Source: Atribacter laminatus (lineage in GTDB: Bacteria; Atribacterota; Atribacteria; Atribacterales; Atribacteraceae). Taken from it: a DNA stretch of 64,000 nucleotides. The stretch is taken from NCBI RefSeq assembly GCF_015775515.1, contig NZ_CP065383.1, positions 992,001 to 1,056,000 of the forward strand, written 5' to 3'. The translations under genes and the position numbers were made by a program. Shown here piece by piece: positions 54,521 to 63,235 of this stretch. The notes beneath the pieces are model-generated. The model saw only the letters and a list, made by a program, of their open reading frames with translations, had not been told where the DNA came from and did not search any database. Numbering within the stretch: the stretch's first letter is position 1; each line of letters starts with the position of its first letter.

Positions 54521-54698
54521 CAATCAGTGAAAGTGTTTATCCAAAAAACTCGATTTATTAAATGTTTTTTTAAAATAATTTTAGAGAACTCTTCTTTAAT
54601 ATAAAAGTTGTTGCAATTTTCCTAGCGTTTCTCCCAGTTTTATTGATAGGACTTGTTTGTGATCAGCCATACTGAATTCTTCAAATTGGAACCGACGA

Positions 54699-55496
54699 TT
54701 ATCCTTTCACCAACCTTTGGTTTCGGTTTAACTGAAAAATGGTGCTCATTTCATCGGAAGAAAGTTGAAAATCAAAAATATCAAAATTTAACCTCTGATG
54801 ATCTGCGCTTTTTGCTTTAGGGATGGCGACTACGTTTTTTTGCTGGATTAACCAGCGAAGCATAACTTGGGGAACAGTTTTCTTATGTTTGCTGGCAATT
54901 TTTTCCAAGGTCGGATTATTAAGTTCACGACCTCGGGCCAGGGGACAGTATGCAGTTAATGAAATATTATTTTTTTGGCAGTAACTCAAAATGTCTTTTT
55001 GGTCAAGAAAGGGGTGGTATTCAACCTGGACATTCAGAATAGGCAAAGAAGACATTTGTTGGGCTTTCATAAGAAGATCTTTATTAAAATTGCTAACTCC
55101 AATGAATTTTAACATCTCCATATTTTTTAGGTAGCTCATCGCTCTCAAGGTATCGGATAAGGGGATATTTAGGTTCGGCCAATGGATGAGTAATAAGTCA
55201 ACATAGTCGGTTTTCAGTTTTTTTAGACTGGTTTCTAAAGAACGGATTACCTCTTGGTATTGAAGATGAGTTGACCAAACTTTGGTAGTTAGAAATATTT
55301 CATCACGTGGAACCAAAGATTGAGTTATGGCTTCCCCAATCTCACTTTCATTTTCATACATTTCAGCAGTGTCGATATGTCGGTATCCAATCTCAAGGGC
55401 AGAAAGGGTTGCTTCAAAGCATTCCTTCCCTCTTAAATTCCAAGTTCCAAGACCAATCACTGGCATTTTCATTTCTAAAATTTCAATAAATTCCAT
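54699..55496 (-). CDS. Aldo/keto reductase
   Basis: A 265-residue NADPH-type oxidoreductase with the AKR barrel. Catalytic tetrad positions are visible: Asp and Tyr in RHIDTAEMYENE near residues 42-47, Lys in FLTTKVW near 72 and His in LLIHWPNL near 105. The cofactor region AIPKAKSADHQRLNFDIFDF near the C-terminus is typical. The physiological carbonyl substrate is not known. AGGAGG precedes the ATG. It is separated by 82 bases from the CopZ-like gene on the same strand. Confidence 0.9.
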   Translation of the reverse strand: MEFIEILEMKMPVIGLGTWNLRGKECFEATLSALEIGYRHIDTAEMYENESEIGEAITQSLVPRDEIFLTTKVWSTHLQYQEVIRSLETSLKKLKTDYVDLLLIHWPNLNIPLSDTLRAMSYLKNMEMLKFIGVSNFNKDLLMKAQQMSSLPILNVQVEYHPFLDQKDILSYCQKNNISLTAYCPLARGRELNNPTLEKIASKHKKTVPQVMLRWLIQQKNVVAIPKAKSADHQRLNFDIFDFQLSSDEMSTIFQLNRNQRLVKG

Positions 55497-55578
55497 ACTA
55501 TTTCCTCCTATTTACTCAATTTTTTCTGGCATGGTCTTGCCAAGAAAGGTGATGGTCTATCAATTTTTTACTGTGGCT

Positions 55579-55779
55579 TTATAAAACTTTGGATTCATAA
55601 CCGGCATTTTTAATTGCTGCTATTAATGCTTGAGTGAAAACTCCCTCTTTGATAGTTACGTCGGCTTCTCCTTTATTCAAATCAACACGAACAGCCAAAA
55701 CGCCAGGAACTTCTTGAAGCGCTTTCTGCACTCTCATGACACAATGTTGGCAACTCATACCTTCGACTTTTAATTTCAT
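55579..55779 (-). CDS. CopZ-like heavy-metal-associated protein
   Basis: A 66-residue single HMA domain. The metal-binding motif GMSCQHC is at residues 7-13, and the ferredoxin-like fold pattern follows (VQKALQEVPGVLAVRVDLNKGEADV, split by loops). It resembles copper chaperones such as CopZ that hand Cu(I) to a P-type ATPase; none is in the window. The start is ATG 55779 after GAGGTG; an upstream GTG would overlap that site. Confidence 0.88.
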   Translation of the reverse strand: MKLKVEGMSCQHCVMRVQKALQEVPGVLAVRVDLNKGEADVTIKEGVFTQALIAAIKNAGYESKVL

Positions 55780-55832
55780 TATTAACACCTCAGAGTTTTA
55801 ATATAAGAGATTTTGGATAAAATGAAAAATTG

Positions 55833-56984
55833 TTAAAAATTTCCATTCAATCGAAATCGATCCATTATTTGTTGAAAAATTGGTTGATAAGCCTGGTACC
55901 TATCAGATTCTGCAGTGAAGGTTAAAATATAACCAGTATTTTCTTGAACGAAAAATACTTGTGAAAAAGTCAGATTTATTCCACCTTGAGAACGGCTATA
56001 AATTAGTATTTTACTAGGAACACCCGAAACAAAACCATCATAATTCCCTAAAAATTGGATGTCGGGAAAAGATTTTAATTGATTGATATTCCATTGATAG
56101 TAATCATTTAATAAAATTGGAGATTGATAGGTTTCAACTATAACATTAAGATTCTCACGGAAATGATCATTTTGACTGTCAATTGGTGCAAGAAAGCCCT
56201 TAATGACCTGGTTTTGATAATTCTGAGTTACCAGTTCCCATTGAGAAGGATAGCTTACTGAAAATTTATGCGAAGAATCCTCAAAAATTTTAAAATCCTC
56301 GATTGATAATTGAGCTAAAGTAACCGGGTTAGATCTTTTATTGTTGATGATATCTATCACTCTTTGGCTTGGAATAGCAAAATTCAAATTTTCCCCATGA
56401 AAATAGACATAAAAAGCAACGGCGATTACTTCACCCTGCATATTCATTACTGGACTCCCACTGGAACCAGGAGAAACCGGAGCGGTTATTTGTATGACTT
56501 CTCCATTCGAGTATTCGGGAATCATCCTTATTGCAGCAATAATTCCATCAGATACGCTAAACTCAAGGGCCAAAGGATTTCCCATAACCAATACCCTTTC
56601 ACCAATTTCAGGGATTGAATGAGAAATTGGAAGGCCTTGCACTGAATCATTTCGGGAATCTATTGAAAGCAAAGCCAAGTCACTTTCTTTGCTTCCTCCT
56701 AGAACCTCTTTTACTAAATAGGAATTCCCTTCAAAGGTCTTTACCACAGCGCTATGAGCATTTTCAATAACATGCCAATTGGTGATAACGTCTCCTTGAT
56801 TATTTATAAAGAAACCACTTCCTTGCATTAAGCTTTGACCCTGATTATTAAAGGTATAGATAGCTACAATAGTGGGTTTTACTTTTTTTACCAAAGAAAC
56901 CAGATCCACTTGGGAAAAGGATATATTTGAAAAAATGAACAGGGTAATTACAATGAATATTATTTGAAATAAATATTTTTTCAC
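55833..56984 (-). CDS. Secreted trypsin-like serine protease with a C-terminal PsbP-like domain
   Basis: A 383-residue exported protein with signal peptide (YLFQIIFIVITLFIFSNISF). The protease domain (about 30-215) is of the HtrA/S1C type with the triad His in VITNWHVIENAH, Asp in ESDLALLSID and Ser in SPGSSGSPVMN. There is no PDZ domain. Instead, residues from about 240 to the end form a different domain, starting FKIFEDSSHKFSVSYPSQWE; the FSVSYPxxW motif is typical of PsbP-related or DcrB-like proteins, which bind ligands or act in envelope functions. It starts with GTG after a G-rich site. Confidence 0.82.
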   Translation of the reverse strand: MKKYLFQIIFIVITLFIFSNISFSQVDLVSLVKKVKPTIVAIYTFNNQGQSLMQGSGFFINNQGDVITNWHVIENAHSAVVKTFEGNSYLVKEVLGGSKESDLALLSIDSRNDSVQGLPISHSIPEIGERVLVMGNPLALEFSVSDGIIAAIRMIPEYSNGEVIQITAPVSPGSSGSPVMNMQGEVIAVAFYVYFHGENLNFAIPSQRVIDIINNKRSNPVTLAQLSIEDFKIFEDSSHKFSVSYPSQWELVTQNYQNQVIKGFLAPIDSQNDHFRENLNVIVETYQSPILLNDYYQWNINQLKSFPDIQFLGNYDGFVSGVPSKILIYSRSQGGINLTFSQVFFVQENTGYILTFTAESDRYQAYQPIFQQIMDRFRLNGNF

Positions 56985-57207
56985 GATTTCACCCCCCTGT
57001 ATTCCATGACTGAATACTTATAATTGTATTATAGAGGATTGATTTGTAGATTGCTTATTTGTAATACATGTTTTCATGTGATATTCTCATGTGTTATCAA
57101 ATTATAAATTTTATCTTAGGAGTCGTTGGAAAATAAAGAAGATTTGGAATTTCTTTTTAAGAACTGAGATAAATAAATTAGTTTGTCCTTAAATAACGTT
57201 CCAATTC

Positions 57208-58680
57208 AGAACTTGTTTCCCCCAATGAGGTGATGATCAATCATGACATACCGAGGACTCAGCAAAAAGAGGAATAGCTTCATTGCTCTTTTGGTTTTCA
57301 TCGGATATTTTCTGGTCTTTTCTCCTTTTGATGCCAATGCCAGTGATACTGGAGAAAAGGAAATCAGCTTGACCCTATCCCAGGTAGTCGAATTCGCCCT
57401 TGCTACTGATAGCCAGATCCTGGATGCCCAGGATAACTATAAAATTGCCCAGTCGAATCGCCGTCTTGCTCAAAAGGAAAAAGGGTTCAACCCCACCGTT
57501 CAAGTCACTGGAGATGTAGCCTTGGTTGGGGAGGCAGAATCAAATGCTCAGGTTTCAATCAGTGATTCGATTGCCTTGAATGAGACCTCCAGTGATCTTG
57601 CCAACCAATTGGAGCAAGCTGACCTTGCCCTCAGCCAAGCCCAGAATGCTCTCAAGAATGCCGAAGAGAATACCAAACTGAAAGCCATCACCGCTTACCT
57701 GGAAGTTCTCAAAGCTGAATGGACCGCCGAGATGGCCCAGCGAACCCTTGAACAAGCTCACACTCTCCAGGCTGATATAGAAAACCAGTACCAATTAGGA
57801 ATGGCCTCATCGGTGGATCTGCTCAAGGCCAAACAAACCGGAGAAAGGGCCCGGATCAACCTCGAGCAATCCAACCAAAGTTTGCTTTTCAAGAAACAGC
57901 AGCTCAATCAAATGATCGGGTACCCTCTCGACACCCCAATCACTCTCGAGAAGGATTTTCCCTACCAGCCACTGGGGGAGGAATTGGATCAGTTAACCAG
58001 CCACGCTCAATCTGACCATACTGACCTCAAGGACTTGCTCTGGCAAAAAGAAATCGAGACCATCACCTTGAAGCAGATTGAACGGAACCGTCAGGCCAAA
58101 GTTCATCTCATTGGATCCTATGTTGAAGAAAACTATGCGGTCCGGTTTGATCTGCAAAGCCCTAATTGGGTCTTAGATTGGAAGGTCACCGGTCAGCTCT
58201 CAGAAGGGGAGGATACCTTCTCAACCAGCGCCATCAATCAAGACCCTTTTACTCCTTCGGCATCCGGCTGGGGACTGGGATTAGAAGTAACCTGGATTCC
58301 CTTTGATGGGGGGATCTCCCGAGAACGAAAACTACAACAGGAAATCATCCTGGCCCAAATCGAGAGAAAGCTGCAGGCTCTGCCTGATTCCATCACCCTT
58401 GAGGTATTGGATGCCTACCAGCTCTTCATCCAATCCGATCAGGACACTCTCACCGCTCAGTTAGAAATGCAAATCGCTGAAGAAACCTACCGACTCCAAT
58501 CCCAGCAGTATCAGGCTGGTTTTATCACCGACCGAACCCTCAAGGAGAGTGAATTGGCTCTGGAGAATGCCAAACTCAATTACCAGAAGGCGGTCTATGG
58601 GTTTATCCTCTCGAAGGCGCAGCTCTTCAGGGTGGCTGGGAGGGAGATTGTGGTTGAAGAGTTGTAGATATAGATAAAGA
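57208..58680 (+). repeat. Inverted gene-sized duplication, right copy (TolC-A)
   Basis: The partner of 28045-29517 in inverted orientation. Length is exactly the same (1473 bases), with no insertion or deletion seen and about a dozen substitutions clustered around 57968-58010 and 58163-58180. Confidence 0.95.
57243..58667 (+). CDS. TolC-family outer-membrane efflux protein, form A (copy 2)
   Basis: A 474-residue TolC-like protein. Compared with copy 1 I see four residue changes: Asp to Gly and Thr to Ser near residue 245-255, Asp to Asn near 310, and Lys to Arg close to the C-terminus. Domain structure is the same: signal peptide, two repeat halves with long helices, C-terminal equatorial segment. 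GC is again near 50 percent, in contrast with the ATPase behind it. AATGAGGTGATG is the ribosome-binding region and belongs to the duplicated segment. It stands first in the incomplete second efflux cluster; no adaptor or permease gene precedes it. Confidence 0.9.
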   Translation: MTYRGLSKKRNSFIALLVFIGYFLVFSPFDANASDTGEKEISLTLSQVVEFALATDSQILDAQDNYKIAQSNRRLAQKEKGFNPTVQVTGDVALVGEAESNAQVSISDSIALNETSSDLANQLEQADLALSQAQNALKNAEENTKLKAITAYLEVLKAEWTAEMAQRTLEQAHTLQADIENQYQLGMASSVDLLKAKQTGERARINLEQSNQSLLFKKQQLNQMIGYPLDTPITLEKDFPYQPLGEELDQLTSHAQSDHTDLKDLLWQKEIETITLKQIERNRQAKVHLIGSYVEENYAVRFDLQSPNWVLDWKVTGQLSEGEDTFSTSAINQDPFTPSASGWGLGLEVTWIPFDGGISRERKLQQEIILAQIERKLQALPDSITLEVLDAYQLFIQSDQDTLTAQLEMQIAEETYRLQSQQYQAGFITDRTLKESELALENAKLNYQKAVYGFILSKAQLFRVAGREIVVEEL

Positions 58681-58738
58681 AAAGTTATTAAGTCATTGAA
58701 AATGATCAAAATCAATTTTTTTACATTGAGGTTTAAAG

Positions 58739-59533
58739 ATGTTGAATAGCGAAATGAATAAACCGATTATTGTAGTTGAAGAACTAACTAAGATTTATAA
58801 GATGGAAACCTTTGAGTTGAAAGCCCTTCAGAATGTTACTTTTAAAATTTATCCTGGAGAGTTTGTATCGGTTATGGGTCCTTCTGGTTCGGGAAAATCA
58901 ACCTTGATGAATCTTTTAGGATGCCTTGATACCCCAACCAGTGGTCGTTACTTCCTTGACCAACAAGATGTGTCAATGTTGAAAGATAACACTCTGGCAA
59001 CCTTTCGAAATAAAAAAATAGGTTTTGTTTTTCAAAGTTTTAATTTACTGCCAAGATTAGATGCTTTTCAAAATGTGGAATTACCATTGATTTATGCTGG
59101 CGTTTCGAGGGTTGAAAGAAATGAGATGGTTAAAAAATTCTTAGCAAAGGTGGGATTAGAAGATCGAATGCACCATCGGCCTAACCAGCTCTCTGGTGGG
59201 CAAACCCAGCGGGTTGCTATTGCGCGGGCTTTGGTTAACGATCCGTCTATCATCCTTGCCGATGAGCCAACCGGGAATCTTGACACTCGATCTGGTGAAG
59301 AGATCATGCACATTTTTCAAACCCTTAATGATGAAGGAAAAACCATTATTTTGGTCACTCATGAGCATGATATATCACTTCATACCAAAAGAATCCTCCT
59401 TTTTCGTGATGGTCAATTAGTAGGAGATGAAAAAGTAGAAAATCCGGTTCGAGCCGAAGATACTCTCAAGGATGATGAAAACCAAAAGGAAAACCATGAA
59501 TCTGAAAAAAGTCAACTGTCTGCCAAAAATTAA
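58739..59533 (+). CDS. MacB/LolD-like ABC transporter ATP-binding protein, second copy
   Basis: A 264-residue ATPase paralogous to 30822-31580. Walker [11 protein letters not shown]-loop [18 protein letters not shown], signature LSGGQTQR, Walker [14 protein letters not shown] and H-loop VTHEHDIS are intact, so it should hydrolyse ATP. The C-terminal tail is long and charged. Unlike its paralogue it has no permease gene behind it; the next 460 bases are repeats. It could serve the permease at 29.6-30.8 kb, an unlinked permease, or be a leftover. Its start follows TolC-A copy 2 by 71 bases. Confidence 0.9.
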   Translation: MLNSEMNKPIIVVEELTKIYKMETFELKALQNVTFKIYPGEFVSVMGPSGSGKSTLMNLLGCLDTPTSGRYFLDQQDVSMLKDNTLATFRNKKIGFVFQSFNLLPRLDAFQNVELPLIYAGVSRVERNEMVKKFLAKVGLEDRMHHRPNQLSGGQTQRVAIARALVNDPSIILADEPTGNLDTRSGEEIMHIFQTLNDEGKTIILVTHEHDISLHTKRILLFRDGQLVGDEKVENPVRAEDTLKDDENQKENHESEKSQLSAKN

Positions 59534-59599
59534 AGCAGAATAGTGTTCTTGTGTTTTAAGAATAGAACATCGTGTCAATTTAGTGACACTGGTTAAAAT

Positions 59600-59965
59600 T
59601 AAAATACCTATTTAAAACCGCCGCTGCGAAGAGTCCAACCGTTCTTGGTTGGACGACGTGGTAAGCTCATTCTCATTGAGCCATTCTTTCATTCTGAGCA
59701 GGGCTGCGTTTTTACCGGACATGATAAGCGTCTCATTTATTCCAATTCCACAATATCACAAAAAATAAAAGATGACTCAAGAGATTGCCACGACCTCAAA
59801 AAATGAGGTCTCGCAATGACGATTCAAAGTTCCTTCTCCCTTGATGGGAGAAGGTGAGGATGAGGGTGAAAGCCCAGGATGAGACTCCAGGAAGAGATCC
59901 TGGTTCGTTACTTAGTATGATTTACCAAGTAAAATCATTCCGGTATTTTCAGTATAGGATAAAAT
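59600..59965. repeat. Repeat island 5
   Basis: Gene-free mosaic where a permease gene would be expected. It contains a degenerate hairpin repeat around GTCCAACC/GGTTGGAC (about 59620-59670), a degenerate partner around 59690-59735, a perfect hairpin repeat at 59781-59820 (inner stem GACCTCA/TGAGGTC), the CTCCCTTGATGGGAG module (about 59835-59862) and the 80-base stretch shared with cobQ and radC leaders. Confidence 0.75.
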
Positions 59966-59997
59966 ATTAATGAGCTACTATTAGGAGGTGTGAAAAA

Positions 59998-61170
59998 ATG
60001 TTTGATGGTCACCAATCAAGGAAGCAATTTAAACAATTATTTTTAGGAAGTGTACTTTTTTTAGGGCTGGTAATTTTGTTTACATTTGGAGTTTTTGCTG
60101 AAGAAACAAATAATCCACCACTTACCCTTTCTGAAGCAGTCAATATTGCATTAGAAAACGGAAACGAAATGAAAAAAGCACAATTTGATTTACAACAGAA
60201 CGAATTAAATTATAAAAAAACGAAAGCGGATTTGCTTCTAGCTCCTTCTATTTTGAGTGAACTTTCTAATGAAACTGCATTATTAGTTGCCCAACGGAAT
60301 TATGAAATTACTCGTTCCAATCAAATCCAGGTGGTCGAAGAAGCTTATTACAATATTCTCAAACTCCAACGGTCAGTAGTTTTAGCTCAAGAAAATATTA
60401 GTCGTTCTCAAAAACAATTAGAAAATGTAAAAGCTAAATATTCATTAGGAATGGTTGCCCAGATTGATGTGATCTCGGCAGAATATGAATTATCAAAAGC
60501 CCAATCAGACCTTTTAAATGCGGAAAGCAATTTACAAGTAGCCAAAATGAATTTGAATCAACTTTTGGGAAAAGATTTAAACGCTCCTGTAGAATTAGCG
60601 AGCGAATTGGTTTTTAATCCCTCAAAAATCGATTTGGAAAAAAGCATTGAATATGCCTTGGAGCATCGTCTTGAAATTAAAAAAGCCGAGGACGAAGTGA
60701 TCCTAAAAACCAAAGAGGTTCAGGTTAATACCAATGATTACACGCCAGTTATCAACCAGCAGTTATCTCAAGTTGGATTACAGATTTCATTGGTTAATCT
60801 TGAAAATATTAAAAATAATATCCAAATTGAACTGAAACAAATCTTTGAGGCATTCAATACTGCTGAACGGGCTGTCCCGCTCCAGGAAAAAAGCTTAATC
60901 CGCGCTAATGAGTACCTGAAAATTGCTGAAGCGCGATATGATGCAGGGGTTATTACCAGTATTGAACTTATCGATGCTCGAAATGAAGCATATCAAACAG
61001 AAAACGCCTATTTACAAGCGGTATTTGATTATAATGTTGCAAAATCAAAGTTTTATAATTCTTTAGGAATGTCATTAGAAGAGCGGGTGAAGGTATTTTC
61101 TGATGAGGGATCAGGAACAGTTCGTGAAAAACAAGACACTGAAGAAGAGGGAGAAACGCCCACTAATTAA
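59998..61170 (+). CDS. TolC-family outer-membrane efflux protein, form B paralogue
   Basis: A 390-residue outer-membrane channel protein, paralogous to 26709-27857 over the full length. Shared stretches include QRNYEITRSNQIQVVEEAYYN, KYSLGMVAQIDVISAEYEL and EARYDAGVITSIELIDARN. N-terminal signal anchor FLGSVLFLGLVILFTFGVFA is present. Divergence from the paralogue is moderate, much larger than between the TolC-A copies. The C-terminal tail is acidic. AGGAGGTG precedes the ATG. It is followed 24 bases later by the asparagine-synthetase-like gene, so the two form a transcription unit. Confidence 0.88.
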   Translation: MFDGHQSRKQFKQLFLGSVLFLGLVILFTFGVFAEETNNPPLTLSEAVNIALENGNEMKKAQFDLQQNELNYKKTKADLLLAPSILSELSNETALLVAQRNYEITRSNQIQVVEEAYYNILKLQRSVVLAQENISRSQKQLENVKAKYSLGMVAQIDVISAEYELSKAQSDLLNAESNLQVAKMNLNQLLGKDLNAPVELASELVFNPSKIDLEKSIEYALEHRLEIKKAEDEVILKTKEVQVNTNDYTPVINQQLSQVGLQISLVNLENIKNNIQIELKQIFEAFNTAERAVPLQEKSLIRANEYLKIAEARYDAGVITSIELIDARNEAYQTENAYLQAVFDYNVAKSKFYNSLGMSLEERVKVFSDEGSGTVREKQDTEEEGETPTN

Positions 61171-61194
61171 AAATTAAGAGAATGGAGGAAAAAT

Positions 61195-62538
61195 ATGGCA
61201 GGTATTGTCGGAATATATCAAGGAAATCAAATCTCTCTGATTGAAAAACTTTTACCAGAAATTGCTTATCGAGGTCAATCAGGGAAGACACTTTTCCAAG
61301 ATGATCATTGTTCTCTCGGAATGGTATGGACTGATGCCCAGGCACCTCCCTTGCGATCGGAGAAAAATAAAATAATTTATGAAGACCAGGGTGGCGATGG
61401 TCGTTTAGCGAAAATAATCCTAAGCAAGGAAAATATCTTTCTAACTCGTGACTTCCTTGGAATTGCACCACTCTACTATGGTTGGAAAGATAATGAGGTT
61501 TTAATGTTCGCTTCAGAGGTAAAGCCTTTGTTAAAAATTGTACCGGAAATCAATGAGCTTTTGCCTGGATATGTATTTAATGGAAAAGACTTGGTTTACC
61601 AAGTGAAATTACCACAACAATCAGCCTTAAAAGACGACCCCAACCAGATTGCCCATAAGCTTTATAAAATATTATCGGAAGCGGTTCAAAACTGCATATC
61701 TACTCAGGAAATTGGATCTTTGTTATCGGGTGGTTTAGATTCCAGTGCCATATCAGCTATTGCCCGCCATGATATAAAAACATTTCATACTTTTGCCGCA
61801 GGGATAGCTACAGCTCCAGACCTTTTGTATGCTCGTGAGGTTGCGGAACATATCGGTTCCATTCACCACGAAATGGTTGTTACCCAACAAGATTTAATAG
61901 CAATATTACCAGAGGTTATCTATCATTTGGAATCCTTTGATCCGTTATTGGTTCGATCAAGTGCAACCAATTATTTAGTTGCCCGCTTAGCGGCTGAATA
62001 TGTCCCTGCGGTTTTTTCCGGTGAAGGTGGGGATGAATTGTTTGCCGGTTATGATTATTTAAAATCAATTCCCACTGAAAAGTTGCCCGATGAATTAAGG
62101 GATATCATGCTTCGTCTTCACAATACAGCTTTGCAGAGGGTAGATCGTTGTGCTTCTGCCTTTGGTATTGTAGCCTATGTACCCTTTCTTCACCCCGATG
62201 TTGTCAGTTTCGCTTTAAGCATCCCTCCTCAGTATAAAATAAAGAATCAAGAAGAGAAGTGGATTTTGCGATGCGCATTGGAAAATGAACTCCCAAATCG
62301 AGTTCTTCATAGAAAGAAAGCCAAATTTTGGGAGGGAGCTGGAGTCAATGAAATTTTAGCTTCCTATGCGGAAGAGAAAATTGCAGCATCAGAATATGAA
62401 AAAGAGCGTATTCTCCCGAATGGATGGAAACTGCATTCTCGGGAAGAATATCTTTATTATAAAATTTTTAAAGATTGTTTTGGCAAAGTAAATCGTCTTG
62501 ACTGGATGGGCCGGACGAAAACCTATTCAGAAAATTAA
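61195..62538 (+). CDS. Asparagine-synthetase-like protein without glutaminase cysteine
   Basis: A 447-residue protein of the AsnB superfamily. The N-terminal Ntn-type domain is recognisable (GIVGIYQGN, RGQSGKTLF, DFLGIAPLYYGW) but short, about 120 residues, and the catalytic Cys at position 2 is Ala (MAGIVG), so it cannot release ammonia from glutamine in the usual way. The synthetase domain has the PP-loop LLSGGLDSSAIS near residue 180 and FSGEGGDELFAGYDY near 278, so ATP chemistry is probably kept. It may use free ammonia or another amine acceptor, as in beta-lactam and lasso-peptide-type relatives. It is co-transcribed with the TolC-B paralogue. Confidence 0.83.
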   Translation: MAGIVGIYQGNQISLIEKLLPEIAYRGQSGKTLFQDDHCSLGMVWTDAQAPPLRSEKNKIIYEDQGGDGRLAKIILSKENIFLTRDFLGIAPLYYGWKDNEVLMFASEVKPLLKIVPEINELLPGYVFNGKDLVYQVKLPQQSALKDDPNQIAHKLYKILSEAVQNCISTQEIGSLLSGGLDSSAISAIARHDIKTFHTFAAGIATAPDLLYAREVAEHIGSIHHEMVVTQQDLIAILPEVIYHLESFDPLLVRSSATNYLVARLAAEYVPAVFSGEGGDELFAGYDYLKSIPTEKLPDELRDIMLRLHNTALQRVDRCASAFGIVAYVPFLHPDVVSFALSIPPQYKIKNQEEKWILRCALENELPNRVLHRKKAKFWEGAGVNEILASYAEEKIAASEYEKERILPNGWKLHSREEYLYYKIFKDCFGKVNRLDWMGRTKTYSEN

Positions 62539-62599
62539 CTGTTTTTAAGAATAATGTTTTCCCAATTAAGATGTAGTAAATTTCTTCAAGGAGAACAAT

Positions 62600-63235
62600 T
62601 AAAGCTACCATTCTATCCTGAAAATACCGTGAACCGTGAAGCGTGAATTGTGAGCAGTTTAAAAATCCACCCTCATCCTCACCTTCTCCCATCAAGGGAG
62701 AAGGAATGATATAATTTTTTTCCCTCGCCCCTTCGTGGGAGAGGGTCAGGGTGAGGGGGATACCTATTTTCATCCTTACCTAGTTCTTCTAGACATCATG
62801 AGGGTCTATCCAGAAAATACCATCTTATAAATTCCCCCATTGAGGGGGGATAAAGGGGGGTGTGCCTTTAATCGGTCATCCTGAGCCCTCGCTTTTCGAG
62901 GGCGTGAGGATCTCATCTTTTAAGTTTTTTCTTCATAAATACTTTAAATGATGAGATTCTTACGTCGTCCGGCAAAAACACCGGACTCCTCAGAATGACT
63001 AAGTGGATGGTAGAGATTGCCACGTCGCACAAGACGCTCCTCGCAATGACCGAGCAGGAAAAAAACTCAAATCCCCCTTACCCCCTTTGCTAAAGGGGGA
63101 AACGATTCCTGGGAAGGCATTTTCATCCTCATGTGGTGCTGCATAAGCAGCATGAGGGTCTATCCTGAAAATATCGTGAATCGTGAAGCGTGAACTGTGA
63201 GCAGTTTAAAAATCCACCCTCATCCTCACCTTCTC
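62600..63235. repeat. Repeat island 6, target of second IS copy
   Basis: Gene-free mosaic. Two direct copies of one 70-base run (TCCTGAAAATA through CTCATCCTCACCTTCTC, about 62612-62695 and 63168-63235) frame it. It also has the CCCCTCACCC module in reverse (about 62722-62762), hairpin repeats at 62875-62914, 62953-62999 and 63013-63050, and the AGCATGAGGGTCTATCC module. Confidence 0.8.
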
